Under the pieces are notes generated by a model, which saw only the letters and a program-made list of their open reading frames with translations, was not told the origin of the DNA and searched no databases. Shown here in pieces: positions 17,191 through 26,997 of a stretch of 43,658 nt of DNA. Made by a program: the position numbers and the translations under genes. The DNA comes from Pyrinomonadaceae bacterium. GTDB lineage: Bacteria > Acidobacteriota > Blastocatellia > Pyrinomonadales > Pyrinomonadaceae. The stretch lies in the NCBI GenBank assembly GCA_025923035.1, contig JAICGQ010000003.1, positions 1 to 43,658 on the forward strand. Direction: 5' to 3'. The first letter of the stretch is position 1. Every line of letters begins with the position of its first letter.

Positions 17191-19347
17191 ATGAAAAGCA
17201 CTCCTCATTACCGAAGCTGCAATCTCTGCGAAGCGATCTGCGGGATCGAGATCACGGTTGGACGTGACCAGCATCTCGATATTCGCGGCGACAAGGATGA
17301 TCCGTTTAGCCGCGGGTATATTTGTCCGAAAGCCGTCGCGTTGCAGGATTTTCATTTTGACAAGGACCGGTTGCGGCACCCTGTTCGCCGCACAGCAAAC
17401 GGTTGGCGGCGCATCACGTGGGATGAAGCGTTTGACGAAGTGGCGCAGAACTTGCGACGCATTCGTACGCAGCACGGCAGAGATTCACTTGCCACCTATC
17501 TTGGTAATCCGAGTGTTCACAACTATGGAGTATTGCTTTACGCGCCGGGGTTCATTCGCAGCCTGAAGACGCGCAACAGGTTCTCCGCTACCTCAGTGGA
17601 CCAACTGGCCCATCATCTCGCGGCTTACCTGATGTTTGGTCACCAACTGTTGTTGCCGATTCCGGATCTCGAACGCACGCGCTTTTTCCTGATTCTGGGA
17701 GCGAATCCTGCCGTTTCGAACGGCAGCTTGATGACTGCGCCCGGCATGAGCCGCAGGTTGCAGGAGATTCGCGAGCGCGGTGGGAAGGTGGTTTTGATCG
17801 ATCCGCGTTTCAACGAAACTGCGCGATTCGCCGATCAGCATCTGTTTATCCGTCCGGGAACGGATGTGCTGTTGTTGCTTGCGCTGCTTCATGTCGTGTT
17901 TCGTGAAGGGCTGACGCGGCTGGGATCGTTGGCTGGGTTTACGAAGGGTGTCGAGACTGTCGCGGACCTGGTGGCGCAGTTTCCACCGGAGAGAGTTGCG
18001 CCGATTACGGGAATTGGAGCCGAGCAGATACGCGTTTTGGCGAGAGAGTTCGCCGCGGCTGAAGGCGCGGCTTGTTATGGAAGGATCGGTGTCAGTACGC
18101 AGGAGTTTGGTGGCGTTTGCCAGTGGTTGATTAATGTTCTCAATATCGTGACGGGCAATTTAGATCGCGCTGGCGGCGCGATGTTTACGCGACCTGCGTT
18201 TGATCCGATTAAAGCGCCGAAGACGCTTGCGCCGCGGGGAAGTTTTGGGCGGAGGCATACGCGCGTGCGAAAGCTACCGGAGTTTGGCGGAGAGTTTCCG
18301 GTCGCCGCGCTGGCTGAGGAGATACTGACCGACGGCGCCGGGCAGATTAAGGCGTTGGTGACGGTTGCCGGAAATCCTGTGTTATCGACGCCGAATGGAC
18401 GCGAGTTGGACCGCGCGCTTGAACGGTTGGAGTTTATGGTGTCGATCGATTGTTACCTCAACGAGACGACGAGACACGCGCACATCATCCTGCCGCCGAC
18501 GTCGCCGCTCGAGCGTGGTCACTACGATATTGCGTTTCATGTGCTGGCCGTGCGAAACACGACCAGGTTCTCGCCGCCGCTGTTTCCACCGGAGACGGGT
18601 GCGAAACACGATTGGGAGATTCTGCTCGAGTTGCAAACGCGGATGACGGATGAGGGTTTCGCCGGGCGCGTTAAGAACCAGTTGCTGAAGAGTTTCCTCG
18701 GGCCGGAGCGCATGCTCGATCTGGCGTTGCGACTTGGTCCCTACGGCGCACGGTTCAATCCGTTCTCATCCGGATTGACATTGGCGAAGGTGAAGAAAGC
18801 GCAACACGGAATCGATCTTGGTCCATTGTCGCCGTGCCTGCCGGAACGCTTGTGTACTGCTGATAAGAAGATCGACCTGGCGCCTGAAGCGCTCGTGAAA
18901 GACGTCGAACGCGTGAAAGAGAAGTTGCTGGACGATTCCTCTTACCAGTCGAACGGCCACCTGCGTTTAATCGGACGCCGCCAACTTCGCAGCAACAACT
19001 CCTGGCTGCACAACACTGAACGACTGCTGCGCGGCAAACCTCAGTGCACAATCCTGATGCACCCCAGTGACGCTGCGCATCGCAATCTCGTCGCCGGTCA
19101 AAACGTCCTCATACGCTCGCGAGTAGGTTCCGTCGCAGTTCCTCTCGAAGTCTCCGACGAGATGATGCCGGGCGTCGTCAGCATCCCACACGGTTGGGGC
19201 CACGACCGCCTCGGTATCCAACTCCAGGTTGCCCAACAACACGCCGGCGCCAGCATCAACGACCTGACCGACCCCCTCGCCATCGACACCCTCTGCGGCA
19301 CCGCCGCCTTCAACGGCACACTCGTCACCGTCGAGGCGGTTAGTTAA
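17191..19347 (+). CDS. Molybdopterin-dependent oxidoreductase with N-terminal 4Fe-4S site (718 aa)
   Basis: CNLCEAICGIEI...GYICPKA; WDEAFDEVAQNL; GANPAVSNGSLMTAPG; C-terminal molybdopterin dinucleotide-binding domain. Confidence 0.9.
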   Translation: MKSTPHYRSCNLCEAICGIEITVGRDQHLDIRGDKDDPFSRGYICPKAVALQDFHFDKDRLRHPVRRTANGWRRITWDEAFDEVAQNLRRIRTQHGRDSLATYLGNPSVHNYGVLLYAPGFIRSLKTRNRFSATSVDQLAHHLAAYLMFGHQLLLPIPDLERTRFFLILGANPAVSNGSLMTAPGMSRRLQEIRERGGKVVLIDPRFNETARFADQHLFIRPGTDVLLLLALLHVVFREGLTRLGSLAGFTKGVETVADLVAQFPPERVAPITGIGAEQIRVLAREFAAAEGAACYGRIGVSTQEFGGVCQWLINVLNIVTGNLDRAGGAMFTRPAFDPIKAPKTLAPRGSFGRRHTRVRKLPEFGGEFPVAALAEEILTDGAGQIKALVTVAGNPVLSTPNGRELDRALERLEFMVSIDCYLNETTRHAHIILPPTSPLERGHYDIAFHVLAVRNTTRFSPPLFPPETGAKHDWEILLELQTRMTDEGFAGRVKNQLLKSFLGPERMLDLALRLGPYGARFNPFSSGLTLAKVKKAQHGIDLGPLSPCLPERLCTADKKIDLAPEALVKDVERVKEKLLDDSSYQSNGHLRLIGRRQLRSNNSWLHNTERLLRGKPQCTILMHPSDAAHRNLVAGQNVLIRSRVGSVAVPLEVSDEMMPGVVSIPHGWGHDRLGIQLQVAQQHAGASINDLTDPLAIDTLCGTAAFNGTLVTVEAVS

Positions 19348-19656
19348 TCACTTCTGCCTGAGCCGGTGCCTCCATATTCTTTGGTGTCTGGCGGCATGAA
19401 GCACCGCAAAAACCACCAACACATTCGCCCGCAGAATAAAGAAGACGCGATACGGAAATCGCTTCGCGAGGATGCGTCGAACTTCCGGATTCTTGCGAAG
19501 GAGCAGAAAAGCTCGAGGGCTGTGAAGGGCTCTTATGATTGCTTGCTGGATGTCAGAGAGAAACTCCAAGCCGAGACCGCGGTCGCGGTTTTCGTACCAA
19601 ATAGCTGCAGTGGTGATGTCGGCCTCAGCTTCGGCCCGAACGATCAAACGTCTCAT
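19348..19656 (-). CDS. RelE/ParE-superfamily toxin (102 aa)
   Basis: RAEAEADITTAAIWYENRDRGLGLEFLSDIQQAI...RRILAKRFPYRVFF, ParE-like; paired with upstream antitoxin ORF. Confidence 0.8.
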   Translation of the reverse strand: MRRLIVRAEAEADITTAAIWYENRDRGLGLEFLSDIQQAIIRALHSPRAFLLLRKNPEVRRILAKRFPYRVFFILRANVLVVFAVLHAARHQRIWRHRLRQK

Positions 19657-19664
19657 TCGTTGTC

Positions 19665-19901
19665 TTAGTGAGGAAGACGAGCACGAATACGGTTTTCAAC
19701 CTCTTCCCATGAACTACCGGCGTCAGGATCGTTTGCGTAACCGGCCAGACGCGCATCTAGTAGTGCCTTTTCGCTCGCAGTCAGCGGATCGGCGTCGTCC
19801 TGCCAATCTTCCGCGTCGAGTTCGGTGAGTTTGAGTCGAATCTCCTGGCGTTCGAGTTTGGTGAGGTTAGGTAGTTCTTCGAGGATTTCTGTCTTGCTCA
19901 T
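19665..19901 (-). CDS. Addiction-module antitoxin component (78 aa)
   Basis: Small acidic protein EILEELPNLTKLERQEIRLKLTELD...LTASEKALLDARLAGYANDPDAGSSWEEVENRIRAR; 8 nt upstream of toxin. Confidence 0.75.
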   Translation of the reverse strand: MSKTEILEELPNLTKLERQEIRLKLTELDAEDWQDDADPLTASEKALLDARLAGYANDPDAGSSWEEVENRIRARLPH

Positions 19902-20145
19902 GCGGTGATATTAGCGATATCGGACGGGTCGATCAATAGGCTGCACGCCTGACCTTATCAGCGCTCCTCTCCTGCGTATAGGCTTGCTCAGCTCTAAACG
20001 CTCGGAAACTGGTTCTCGATTACTTACCGAATAAATCGTCGCAGCGACATCGTTTTCCGGATCGTTTGTAACAACCTCGACGTTGGCAATTCGGGAGTGA
20101 TCGAGCAAGTGAGCGGCACGGTCTGGATTATAACCATTGCCGTAT

Positions 20146-20784
20146 TCAGGCCACGCTGACGAGGTGGCCCATCTTCTCCTTCTTGGTCTTTAAATAGCCG
20201 GCGAAGAACTCGTGCGTTTCGACCGCGAGCGGGACGCGTTCAATGACGTGGAGGCCCGCGTGACGAATCGCGCGAATCTTCGCCGGGTTGTCAGACATTA
20301 CGCGCACGGCGCGCAAACCGAGCTCGAGCAGGATCTCGGCGCATTGCTCGTAACTTCGCATGTCTGCCGCGAAGCCGAGTCGTTCGTTAGCTTCGATCGT
20401 ATCCGCGCCTTCGTCCTGCAAGGCATAGGCGCGGATCTTGTTGATGATGCCGATACCGCGCCCTTCCTGTTGCTGGTAGACGATCGCGCCATGTCCCTCC
20501 TGCTCGATCAGCTTCATGGCGGCTTCGAGTTGCCGTCCGCAGTCGCATTTCAGCGAACCGAATACATCGCCGGTCATACACTGCGAATGGATACGAACAA
20601 GCGTCGGTCGATTGGGGCGCAGTTCGCCTCTGACGAGCGCGACGAACTCTTCCGCGGAGGTGAGCGAGCGAAAGCCGATGATGCGAAACTCGCCCGTCTC
20701 CGTCGGCAGTCGTGCTTCGGCGACGCGCACGACTGTTTTCTGCGCAGTGTTCGTGTTGCTAAAGGGAATTAGTCTGAGTCCCAT
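20146..20784 (-). CDS. ribA: GTP cyclohydrolase II
   Basis: [27 protein letters not shown] (Zn site), [29 protein letters not shown]. Confidence 0.93.
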   Translation of the reverse strand: MGLRLIPFSNTNTAQKTVVRVAEARLPTETGEFRIIGFRSLTSAEEFVALVRGELRPNRPTLVRIHSQCMTGDVFGSLKCDCGRQLEAAMKLIEQEGHGAIVYQQQEGRGIGIINKIRAYALQDEGADTIEANERLGFAADMRSYEQCAEILLELGLRAVRVMSDNPAKIRAIRHAGLHVIERVPLAVETHEFFAGYLKTKKEKMGHLVSVA

Positions 20785-20818
20785 TCCGTTTCTCCCGAAG
20801 ATGAAAGTTCATCGATCG

Positions 20819-22198
20819 TTAGAGCGACTTCAAGTACTCGACCAGATCGACTTTCTGCTGCTCCGTCAGGTTTGCGCCCAACAACGTGTTGTAGTGTTCG
20901 ACCACGGCGCGGAGCGTCGGAAAACGCCCGTCGTGATAGAAGCCGCCTTTCTGGTGTGTCCAAAGTCCCTTGAGTGGCGCTGTGCGATAACGCTCGTCAG
21001 GTGAACGCTTCGCCTGGAAGTCGTCGATGCCAACCTCCTGTGGTGTGTGCATGTTCCAACCGGGTTCCGTGAAGATCGGCGGTACGTGACACGTCGCGCA
21101 TTTTGCTGGCCCATTGAACACTGCCTGGCCACGCGCGGCGGCCGCCGCGTCAAAACTTCCGGCAGGCGCAGGCGGCGCGGGTATGGCGAGTTGATAGAAG
21201 TGAAGCGCCGGCAACTTGGGCGTGATCAAATCCGGATTGCTGCGAACGTTGCCAAAACCGTTGGCGGCAGCGATGGGAAACTTCGCGGCATCGTTCAGAC
21301 GTGGATCGTAGAACGTTCCCTGTCCGTGCATTTCGAGGTTCGCGACGAATGCGTTCCAATGTGTAACCGAACCCCATCCGGTCCAGGTATGAAGGTTTAC
21401 CCCAACGAGTCCGAATGCAGGCGGAATCAATGTCGCTCCAGGGACGTTGGTACCCGTGACGACACCGTTACTTACTTGTTGCGGGTTAAATGCCTTGCCG
21501 TCGAGGAAGAGTTCTGCGTCAAACTTGCCTGGTCCCCACGTGTTCAGCACGGCCCGCACAGTGTCCTGACTAACGCCGAGTAGATCGGCAACCGGTTGAA
21601 GGTTTGGAGCGAGCGCGATGATCGCGCCGACGTTGAGATCGCGATTGGCCCATCCGTCGAGACGCCGGCCGATACCGGGCGCGAACGAGTCGTCAACTGA
21701 CGAATGGCAAAGCGCGCAAGTGATGCCGATTGATTGTAAATTTCCAGCGGCATTAACCGTGCCTTTGAGACCGACGACTGCATTGAGCTTGAGTAGCGCG
21801 AGCGTCGTGGCCGGAGCGTTTAGATCCACACGACCGTGTTTCAACTGCGCAACGAGTCCTCCCGGCAGAGCGTCCAGGTCGACTTTCAATCCGACCGCCA
21901 GCGCCGTCGCCGGACTGACGCCTGGTCCGACGCCACCGAGCTCTGCGCCGGCAATGGCGCGGTTCAGTTGCAGCGCATCCGTCCAAAATGCTTCGTCGCC
22001 GAAAGTGTCAAAGCGGAACGTCTGTTTACCTTCGGCGAGCATGCGTTCCGCGTTTGCATCCGTTGCCCTCTCGGCATCGGTGAGCTTTCCTTTGCCCTGT
22101 CCCTCGGCCCAGGTCACGTTGCTCCGACTGCCAATGAATACCGTAATAGCCGCGACTGCGAAGAGCACGGCGACAATCTTCATGAGCGTGCGTTCCAT
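20819..22198 (-). CDS. Di-haem c-type cytochrome, secreted (459 aa)
   Basis: N-terminal signal-like segment; two haem sites CALCH and CATCH. Confidence 0.85.
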   Translation of the reverse strand: MERTLMKIVAVLFAVAAITVFIGSRSNVTWAEGQGKGKLTDAERATDANAERMLAEGKQTFRFDTFGDEAFWTDALQLNRAIAGAELGGVGPGVSPATALAVGLKVDLDALPGGLVAQLKHGRVDLNAPATTLALLKLNAVVGLKGTVNAAGNLQSIGITCALCHSSVDDSFAPGIGRRLDGWANRDLNVGAIIALAPNLQPVADLLGVSQDTVRAVLNTWGPGKFDAELFLDGKAFNPQQVSNGVVTGTNVPGATLIPPAFGLVGVNLHTWTGWGSVTHWNAFVANLEMHGQGTFYDPRLNDAAKFPIAAANGFGNVRSNPDLITPKLPALHFYQLAIPAPPAPAGSFDAAAAARGQAVFNGPAKCATCHVPPIFTEPGWNMHTPQEVGIDDFQAKRSPDERYRTAPLKGLWTHQKGGFYHDGRFPTLRAVVEHYNTLLGANLTEQQKVDLVEYLKSL

Positions 22199-22229
22199 GA
22201 TGATTCTCCCTTGAATTGAGCACCAATAG

Positions 22230-22667
22230 CTAACGGGGGTCGTATTCCTGGCTAAGTCGTGCCAGTGCGAGCGCGCCGAGTGCGAGGCCGAAGTCGCGCA
22301 GCGCTACGTCGAAATATCCGGGGATCATTAAGAGATTGACGACGATAAGTAGGAGCCAGGCTGAGACGACGTAAGCGAACAGACGGGGCTTGAAGGCGAC
22401 GCCGAGTCCGGCCAGGATTTCGATTACGCCGACGGCCAGCATGAACTCGTGTCCACGGCCGCCAGTCAGGTCGTTGATGAAAGCAGGGAGGTATTGCTCC
22501 CAGTTCACGAGAAGGTTAAAGAATTTATCCAGACCCGCGACGATTGGCGCGACGGTGAACCCCGTGCGGAGGATCAAGTACGCCTGGTAGGCGGGACTGG
22601 TTGTGCTTACGGATTCTTCAGAGCGAATGGAAGCGACGTTTGGTGAAGCGCTGAATGTGTGTGCCAT
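22230..22667 (-). CDS. DoxX-like integral membrane protein (~145 aa)
   Basis: ILRTGFTVAPIVAGLDKFFNLLVNWEQYL...GVIEILAGLGVAFKPRLFAYVVSAWLLLIVVNLL; ATG at 22667 (MAHTF) preferred. Confidence 0.7.
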   Translation of the reverse strand: MAHTFSASPNVASIRSEESVSTTSPAYQAYLILRTGFTVAPIVAGLDKFFNLLVNWEQYLPAFINDLTGGRGHEFMLAVGVIEILAGLGVAFKPRLFAYVVSAWLLLIVVNLLMIPGYFDVALRDFGLALGALALARLSQEYDPR

Positions 22668-22715
22668 TTTCGTGGTTCTCCTAAGAAAATTGCAGTTGAC
22701 TGCTGATGGATCCTT

Positions 22716-22758
22716 AAAATACACCTCTTACATAATAAGTCAAGAACTTATTTGACTT
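22716..22758. promoter_or_regulatory. Divergent promoter/operator: overlapping inverted repeats AATAAGT-N5-ACTTATT and AAGTCAA-N8-TTGACTT overlapping a minus-strand -35/-10 (TTGACT-N16-TATTTT)
   Basis: Arms at 22734-22740/22746-22752 and 22737-22743/22752-22758; -35 at 22738-22743 and -10 at 22716-22721 read on the minus strand. Confidence 0.55.
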
Positions 22759-22825
22759 TTTGTGTTTTCTGTAAAAAGAGGCTAGAATCCGTGCGTGGGT
22801 AGCTGAGGAAGGAAGGTCAGTCGCG

Positions 22826-23449
22826 GTGGATAAGCGCTTTTTCGAAAGCACGCGCGGGCAGATTGTCACGATCCTGCGAAGCTCGCCCAGCACTGTCGAC
22901 GAGTTGGCAGGGAAGCTCGATCTCACGGATAACGCCGTTCGCGCGCATCTCCTGACGCTCGAACGTGACGGGCTCGTACGCCAGAGTGGTCTGCGACGAG
23001 GTCCGCGAAAGCCGCACTTCACCTACGTGCTCACGCCTGAAGCTGACGCGCTTTTTCCGAAAGCCTACGACGCATTACTCAATCAGCTGATCGCCGTGCT
23101 GAAGACCCGGTTGGACCAACCGGAGATCGAGGACGTGCTGCGTGAAGTGGGACGCGCAGTCGCGGCGGGTTCGCCTGCGGGACAAAATGCGGATCTTGCG
23201 AGTCGCGTGCAGACGGCGCTGAAAGTGCTGGAGGCACTCGGTGGATCTGCTGACGTCGAACAGCATGACGACAAGATCGTGATTCGCGGGAACGGCTGTC
23301 CTCTGGGTGCCGCTGTGAGCGTTCATCCCGAAGTATGCCGGTTGGCGGAGACGCTGGTCGCCGAGATCGTTAAAGCGCCGGTGCACGAGTACTGCGAGCG
23401 CGATGGTCGTCCACGGTGTCGCTTCGAAATCGACGCCGCAACAAAATAG
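22826..23449 (+). CDS. HTH transcriptional regulator, SufR-like, with C-terminal Cys cluster (possible Fe-S sensor), 207 aa
   Basis: STVDELAGKLDLTDNAVRAHLLTLERDGLV wHTH; C-terminal NGCPLGAAVSVHPEVCRLAETLV...HEYCERDGRPRCRFEI. Confidence 0.75.
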   Translation: MDKRFFESTRGQIVTILRSSPSTVDELAGKLDLTDNAVRAHLLTLERDGLVRQSGLRRGPRKPHFTYVLTPEADALFPKAYDALLNQLIAVLKTRLDQPEIEDVLREVGRAVAAGSPAGQNADLASRVQTALKVLEALGGSADVEQHDDKIVIRGNGCPLGAAVSVHPEVCRLAETLVAEIVKAPVHEYCERDGRPRCRFEIDAATK

Positions 23450-23497
23450 GCCAACGAAAATCTCCTCGCTGAATTTCCCACTCGGTTTTGCCCGCGG

Positions 23498-23503
23498 TAT
23501 AAT
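23498..23503 (+). promoter_or_regulatory. Possible -10 element (TATAAT) upstream of the methyltransferase gene
   Basis: Exact TATAAT 43 nt before the ATG; -35 is weak. Confidence 0.3.
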
Positions 23504-23545
23504 CCTCAACCCGATATAAAAACCTCAGTAAGCGAAAAAACAATC

Positions 23546-24820
23546 ATGACTTCTGAATCCTTTGAAGGCGCCGCACAAGCGCGCACATCCAACCCAGGTG
23601 CCGATCCGATCGCGGATTTCTACACCAGCAACCCTTTTCCGCCTCCGCTCGACGACCTCCAGCGGGCGCTCGATCTCTATAAAGACGAAAATGTTCGGCG
23701 TTCCGAGTTTCACCTGTTGTGGCCCGACAAGGAGTACAGGGCGGACCTCGATGTGCTCGTCGCCGGATGTGGAACATGGCAAGCCGCGAAGTACGCAGTT
23801 TGTCATCCGGACGCACGCGTGGTCGCAATCGACGTCAGTCCGACAAGTCTCGAGCACACTGAAAAGCTCAAACAGAAATACAACCTCGCGAACCTCGACG
23901 TGCGGCAACTGCCGATTGAGAACGCCGCGGAGCTGGACCGCACGTTCGACCACATCGTTTGCACCGGCGTGCTTCATCACCTCGCCGATCCCGACGCCGG
24001 TTTACGCGCGCTCCAAGCCGTGTTGAAGAAAGACGGCGCGATGTACCTGATGCTTTACGCGCCTTACGGCCGAACGGGTGTCTACATGATGCAGGAATAC
24101 AGCCGCAGACTTGGTATCCAGACCACGCCGGAAGAGATTCGCGATCTGATTGCGGTGCTGAAGTTGTTGCCGCAGAACCATCCCGTATTGGCTGCACAGG
24201 GCGGGGCGCGGGAGTTTATGGCAGATGCTATTGCCGACGCGCTGTTGAATCCTCGCGACCGTTCGTACTCGGTGCCGCAATTATTCGACTTCCTGGAACG
24301 CAGTGATCTGACGTTCGGACGCTGGTACTGGCAAGCGGCTTACTTGCCGCAGGTCGGTTCGATCGCGAGAACACCGCATGCAACTCGTCTGGCGGAGCTC
24401 CCGGAACGCGAGCGATACGCGGAGATGGAACTGTGGCGCGGCCTGATGAGCAATCACAGTTTCGTCGCTTATCGAAACGATGCGGATAACGCCGCCGCGA
24501 AGATCCACTTCGACGAGGACTACACGAGCGACAACTACATGGGCTACGTGCCCATTCGTTTGCCATGGACCACGTGCGTCACGCAGTCGCTACCGCCGGG
24601 CGCCGCGGGTGTTCTCGTAAACCAGACGCACGTGTTTCCCGACCTGTTCGTCATAGTTAACCCGGTGCAGAAACAGTTGTACGACGCTATCGACGGGCAG
24701 CGAAACATCGCGCAGATCATGGAAGCCGCGAACGAGACCGACGCGCTCATCGCGCTGGAGTTATTTCATCGGCTCTGGCTGCACGATCAGGTAGTGTTTG
24801 ATACGACAAAGGCAAAGTAA
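23546..24820 (+). CDS. Class I SAM-dependent methyltransferase with additional C-terminal domain (424 aa)
   Basis: VLVAGCGTWQAAKYAVCHPDARVVAIDVSPTSLEHTE; FDHIVCTGVLHHLADP. Confidence 0.85.
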   Translation: MTSESFEGAAQARTSNPGADPIADFYTSNPFPPPLDDLQRALDLYKDENVRRSEFHLLWPDKEYRADLDVLVAGCGTWQAAKYAVCHPDARVVAIDVSPTSLEHTEKLKQKYNLANLDVRQLPIENAAELDRTFDHIVCTGVLHHLADPDAGLRALQAVLKKDGAMYLMLYAPYGRTGVYMMQEYSRRLGIQTTPEEIRDLIAVLKLLPQNHPVLAAQGGAREFMADAIADALLNPRDRSYSVPQLFDFLERSDLTFGRWYWQAAYLPQVGSIARTPHATRLAELPERERYAEMELWRGLMSNHSFVAYRNDADNAAAKIHFDEDYTSDNYMGYVPIRLPWTTCVTQSLPPGAAGVLVNQTHVFPDLFVIVNPVQKQLYDAIDGQRNIAQIMEAANETDALIALELFHRLWLHDQVVFDTTKAK

Positions 24821-24835
24821 GCGAGCAACGCCGTC

Positions 24836-25321
24836 ATGTCACAGAACAAGGAAGACGATTCATTACGAAAACACGTGCTCCATCTTCTGCGAGGGGGCGG
24901 CGCACACATGTCGTTCGACGAGTTCATCAACAGCTTTCCGGCGGATTTGTGCAACCGCCAGATCGATGGGCTCCCTTACACGCCGTGGCAAATACTCGAA
25001 CACATGCGCCTCGCGCAGTCGGACATACTCGAGTTTAGCCGCGACGCTGACCACATTTCGCCGGAGTTTCCGAAAGGCTATTGGCCCAAGCCGGACGATT
25101 TCGGAAACTCCGATCTCTGGCAGAAGACGGTCGAGGAATTTCGAAAAGACCTGCACGCGATGGAAGCACTCGTTGAGGATTCCTCGACCGACCTGCACGC
25201 AAAGATACCTCACGGCGACGGACAGACAATTCTGCGCGAAGCACTTCTGATCGCCGATCACAACGCCTATCATCTCGGCGCGCTCGCAGTGATGGCGCGC
25301 ATCCTGAAAGCCGGCCCATAG
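24836..25321 (+). CDS. DinB superfamily protein (161 aa)
   Basis: PYTPWQILEHMRLAQSDILEF ... LREALLIADHNAYHLGALAVMARIL. Confidence 0.75.
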   Translation: MSQNKEDDSLRKHVLHLLRGGGAHMSFDEFINSFPADLCNRQIDGLPYTPWQILEHMRLAQSDILEFSRDADHISPEFPKGYWPKPDDFGNSDLWQKTVEEFRKDLHAMEALVEDSSTDLHAKIPHGDGQTILREALLIADHNAYHLGALAVMARILKAGP

Positions 25322-25353
25322 CGCAATCCGCTATCTGCCCCGCGGAGATAAAC

Positions 25354-26967
25354 ATGTCGTGGAACGATCCCGATCTTGAAAGAAGGTTTGGCGAGGCCCT
25401 CAACAAGTTCAAGTGGGGTGAAGTAGCGGAGCTTTGCGATCAAACTGTCGTGCGGATCAAGTCGGAGTCTTCACCGATGGACGAAAAACTAGCGCGGCAA
25501 TTGCTTTACCTGTTGCGGCGCAAGCGACGATTCGCAGCGATGGTCCAACTGGCGGAAGCGCTGGTCCGCTCAGGACTCGATACGTTTCCCGTTCGACGAC
25601 AGTACGCGCAGGCACTGATCGATCAGGGCGTTTTCACACCGGCCGAGATGCTGCTCGACACGGTGGTCCAGAATTCAGCGGAGAACACGGTCGACAATCG
25701 CGAAGCACACGGGCTGATCGGCCGCATCTACAAGCAGGTTTACGTCAACAACAACGATCCCGCGTCTACGGCGAATCGAGCAAACCTCGAGCATGCGCTC
25801 AAAGAGTACCTCGATGTTTATGCGCGAAATCCACGCAAAAGCTGGTGGCACGGAATCAACGCAGTCGCGCTGCTGGCGCGAGCGAAGCGTGATGGTTTTC
25901 CGATCGCGGGCCGTCCTGGGTCAGAGGACCTGGCGAAGGAAATCCTCGCGGCGATCGAAGAGGAAGAACAGAACCGCGATGAACCCCTGGAACCGTGGGA
26001 CCTCGCGACCAGGATCGAAGCCTACGTCGCACTCGGCGAGACAGCGAAGGCCGCGCCCGCCGCGCGGACCTACGTCGACCACGGCCACGCCGATGCCTTC
26101 GAGATCTTCAGCACGTTGCGGCAGTTCGAGGAAGTCTGGCAGTTGAAGGAAACCGAACCTCCGGGAAGTCTGCTGCTGCCGGTACTTCGCAGTGGCCACA
26201 TCGAAAAATCGGGGGCCATCGCCGAAGGCGATCCAAAGCACTTCAAAGCGGAAGCGCAAGCGCTCGCCGACAACATGAAAAACCTCGAAGCGATCTTTGG
26301 AACGGACCAGATGCAGACGTACAGGTGGTACAAGTTAGGGCTGGACCGCTGCAACTCCATCGCGCGTATCGAGCGACGGAATGGACAGGGCCATGGCACC
26401 GGTTGGTTAGTGAAGGCCGCGGATTTTTTTCCGGGTGAGCAGGGTGTGCTGGTGCTGACGAACGATCACGTCGTCAGTGAGGTCCCGAATCCGCTCGCAA
26501 TCTTTCCGAAGGATTGTCAGGTGAATTTTCAGGCGATGGACGAGGTGCTGGAGGTGGAAGAGACGGTGCGCTGGTCGTCGCCGTACACGCAGCTCGACGC
26601 GACTTTTCTCAAATTGAAGAGTGAACCGAAAGCGCCGCCGCTGCCGTTGCACTCGTCAGCGGTGCAAATGAACGAGCCGCCGCCGCGCATGTACATCATC
26701 GGTCATCCCCGCGGGCGCGATCTGGAAATCTCGATGCAGGACAATTACCTCGTCGCGTGCAACGACTCATTGGTCCACTATCGAACGCCGACAGAGCCGG
26801 GAAGCTCCGGCAGTCCGGTGTTTGAATCTAACGCGTGGGAAGTCGTCGCGCTTCATCACAAGGGCAAGGAGAAGATGAAACGCATCGATGGTCAGGACGG
26901 TTTCTACCAGGCAAACGAAGGCGTTGCGATCAGAAGAATTCAGGCGGCGACTGGTAAGGATTCCTGA
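25354..26967 (+). CDS. TPR/TRAFs-binding-like N-terminal region fused to trypsin-like serine peptidase (537 aa)
   Basis: N-terminal EAHGLIGRIYKQ...ALKEYLDVYARNPRKSWWHGINAVALLA; protease triad candidates TNDHVV, QLDATFLKL, GSSGSPVF. Confidence 0.75.
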   Translation: MSWNDPDLERRFGEALNKFKWGEVAELCDQTVVRIKSESSPMDEKLARQLLYLLRRKRRFAAMVQLAEALVRSGLDTFPVRRQYAQALIDQGVFTPAEMLLDTVVQNSAENTVDNREAHGLIGRIYKQVYVNNNDPASTANRANLEHALKEYLDVYARNPRKSWWHGINAVALLARAKRDGFPIAGRPGSEDLAKEILAAIEEEEQNRDEPLEPWDLATRIEAYVALGETAKAAPAARTYVDHGHADAFEIFSTLRQFEEVWQLKETEPPGSLLLPVLRSGHIEKSGAIAEGDPKHFKAEAQALADNMKNLEAIFGTDQMQTYRWYKLGLDRCNSIARIERRNGQGHGTGWLVKAADFFPGEQGVLVLTNDHVVSEVPNPLAIFPKDCQVNFQAMDEVLEVEETVRWSSPYTQLDATFLKLKSEPKAPPLPLHSSAVQMNEPPPRMYIIGHPRGRDLEISMQDNYLVACNDSLVHYRTPTEPGSSGSPVFESNAWEVVALHHKGKEKMKRIDGQDGFYQANEGVAIRRIQAATGKDS

Positions 26968-26997
26968 TTATCTTTTCGCGAAGGAGCGGATCAACCG

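Noticed and set aside
19911-20108. 65-aa minus-strand ORF upstream of the antitoxin gene
   Set aside because: No recognisable family, no clear ribosome-binding site; not supportable as a gene
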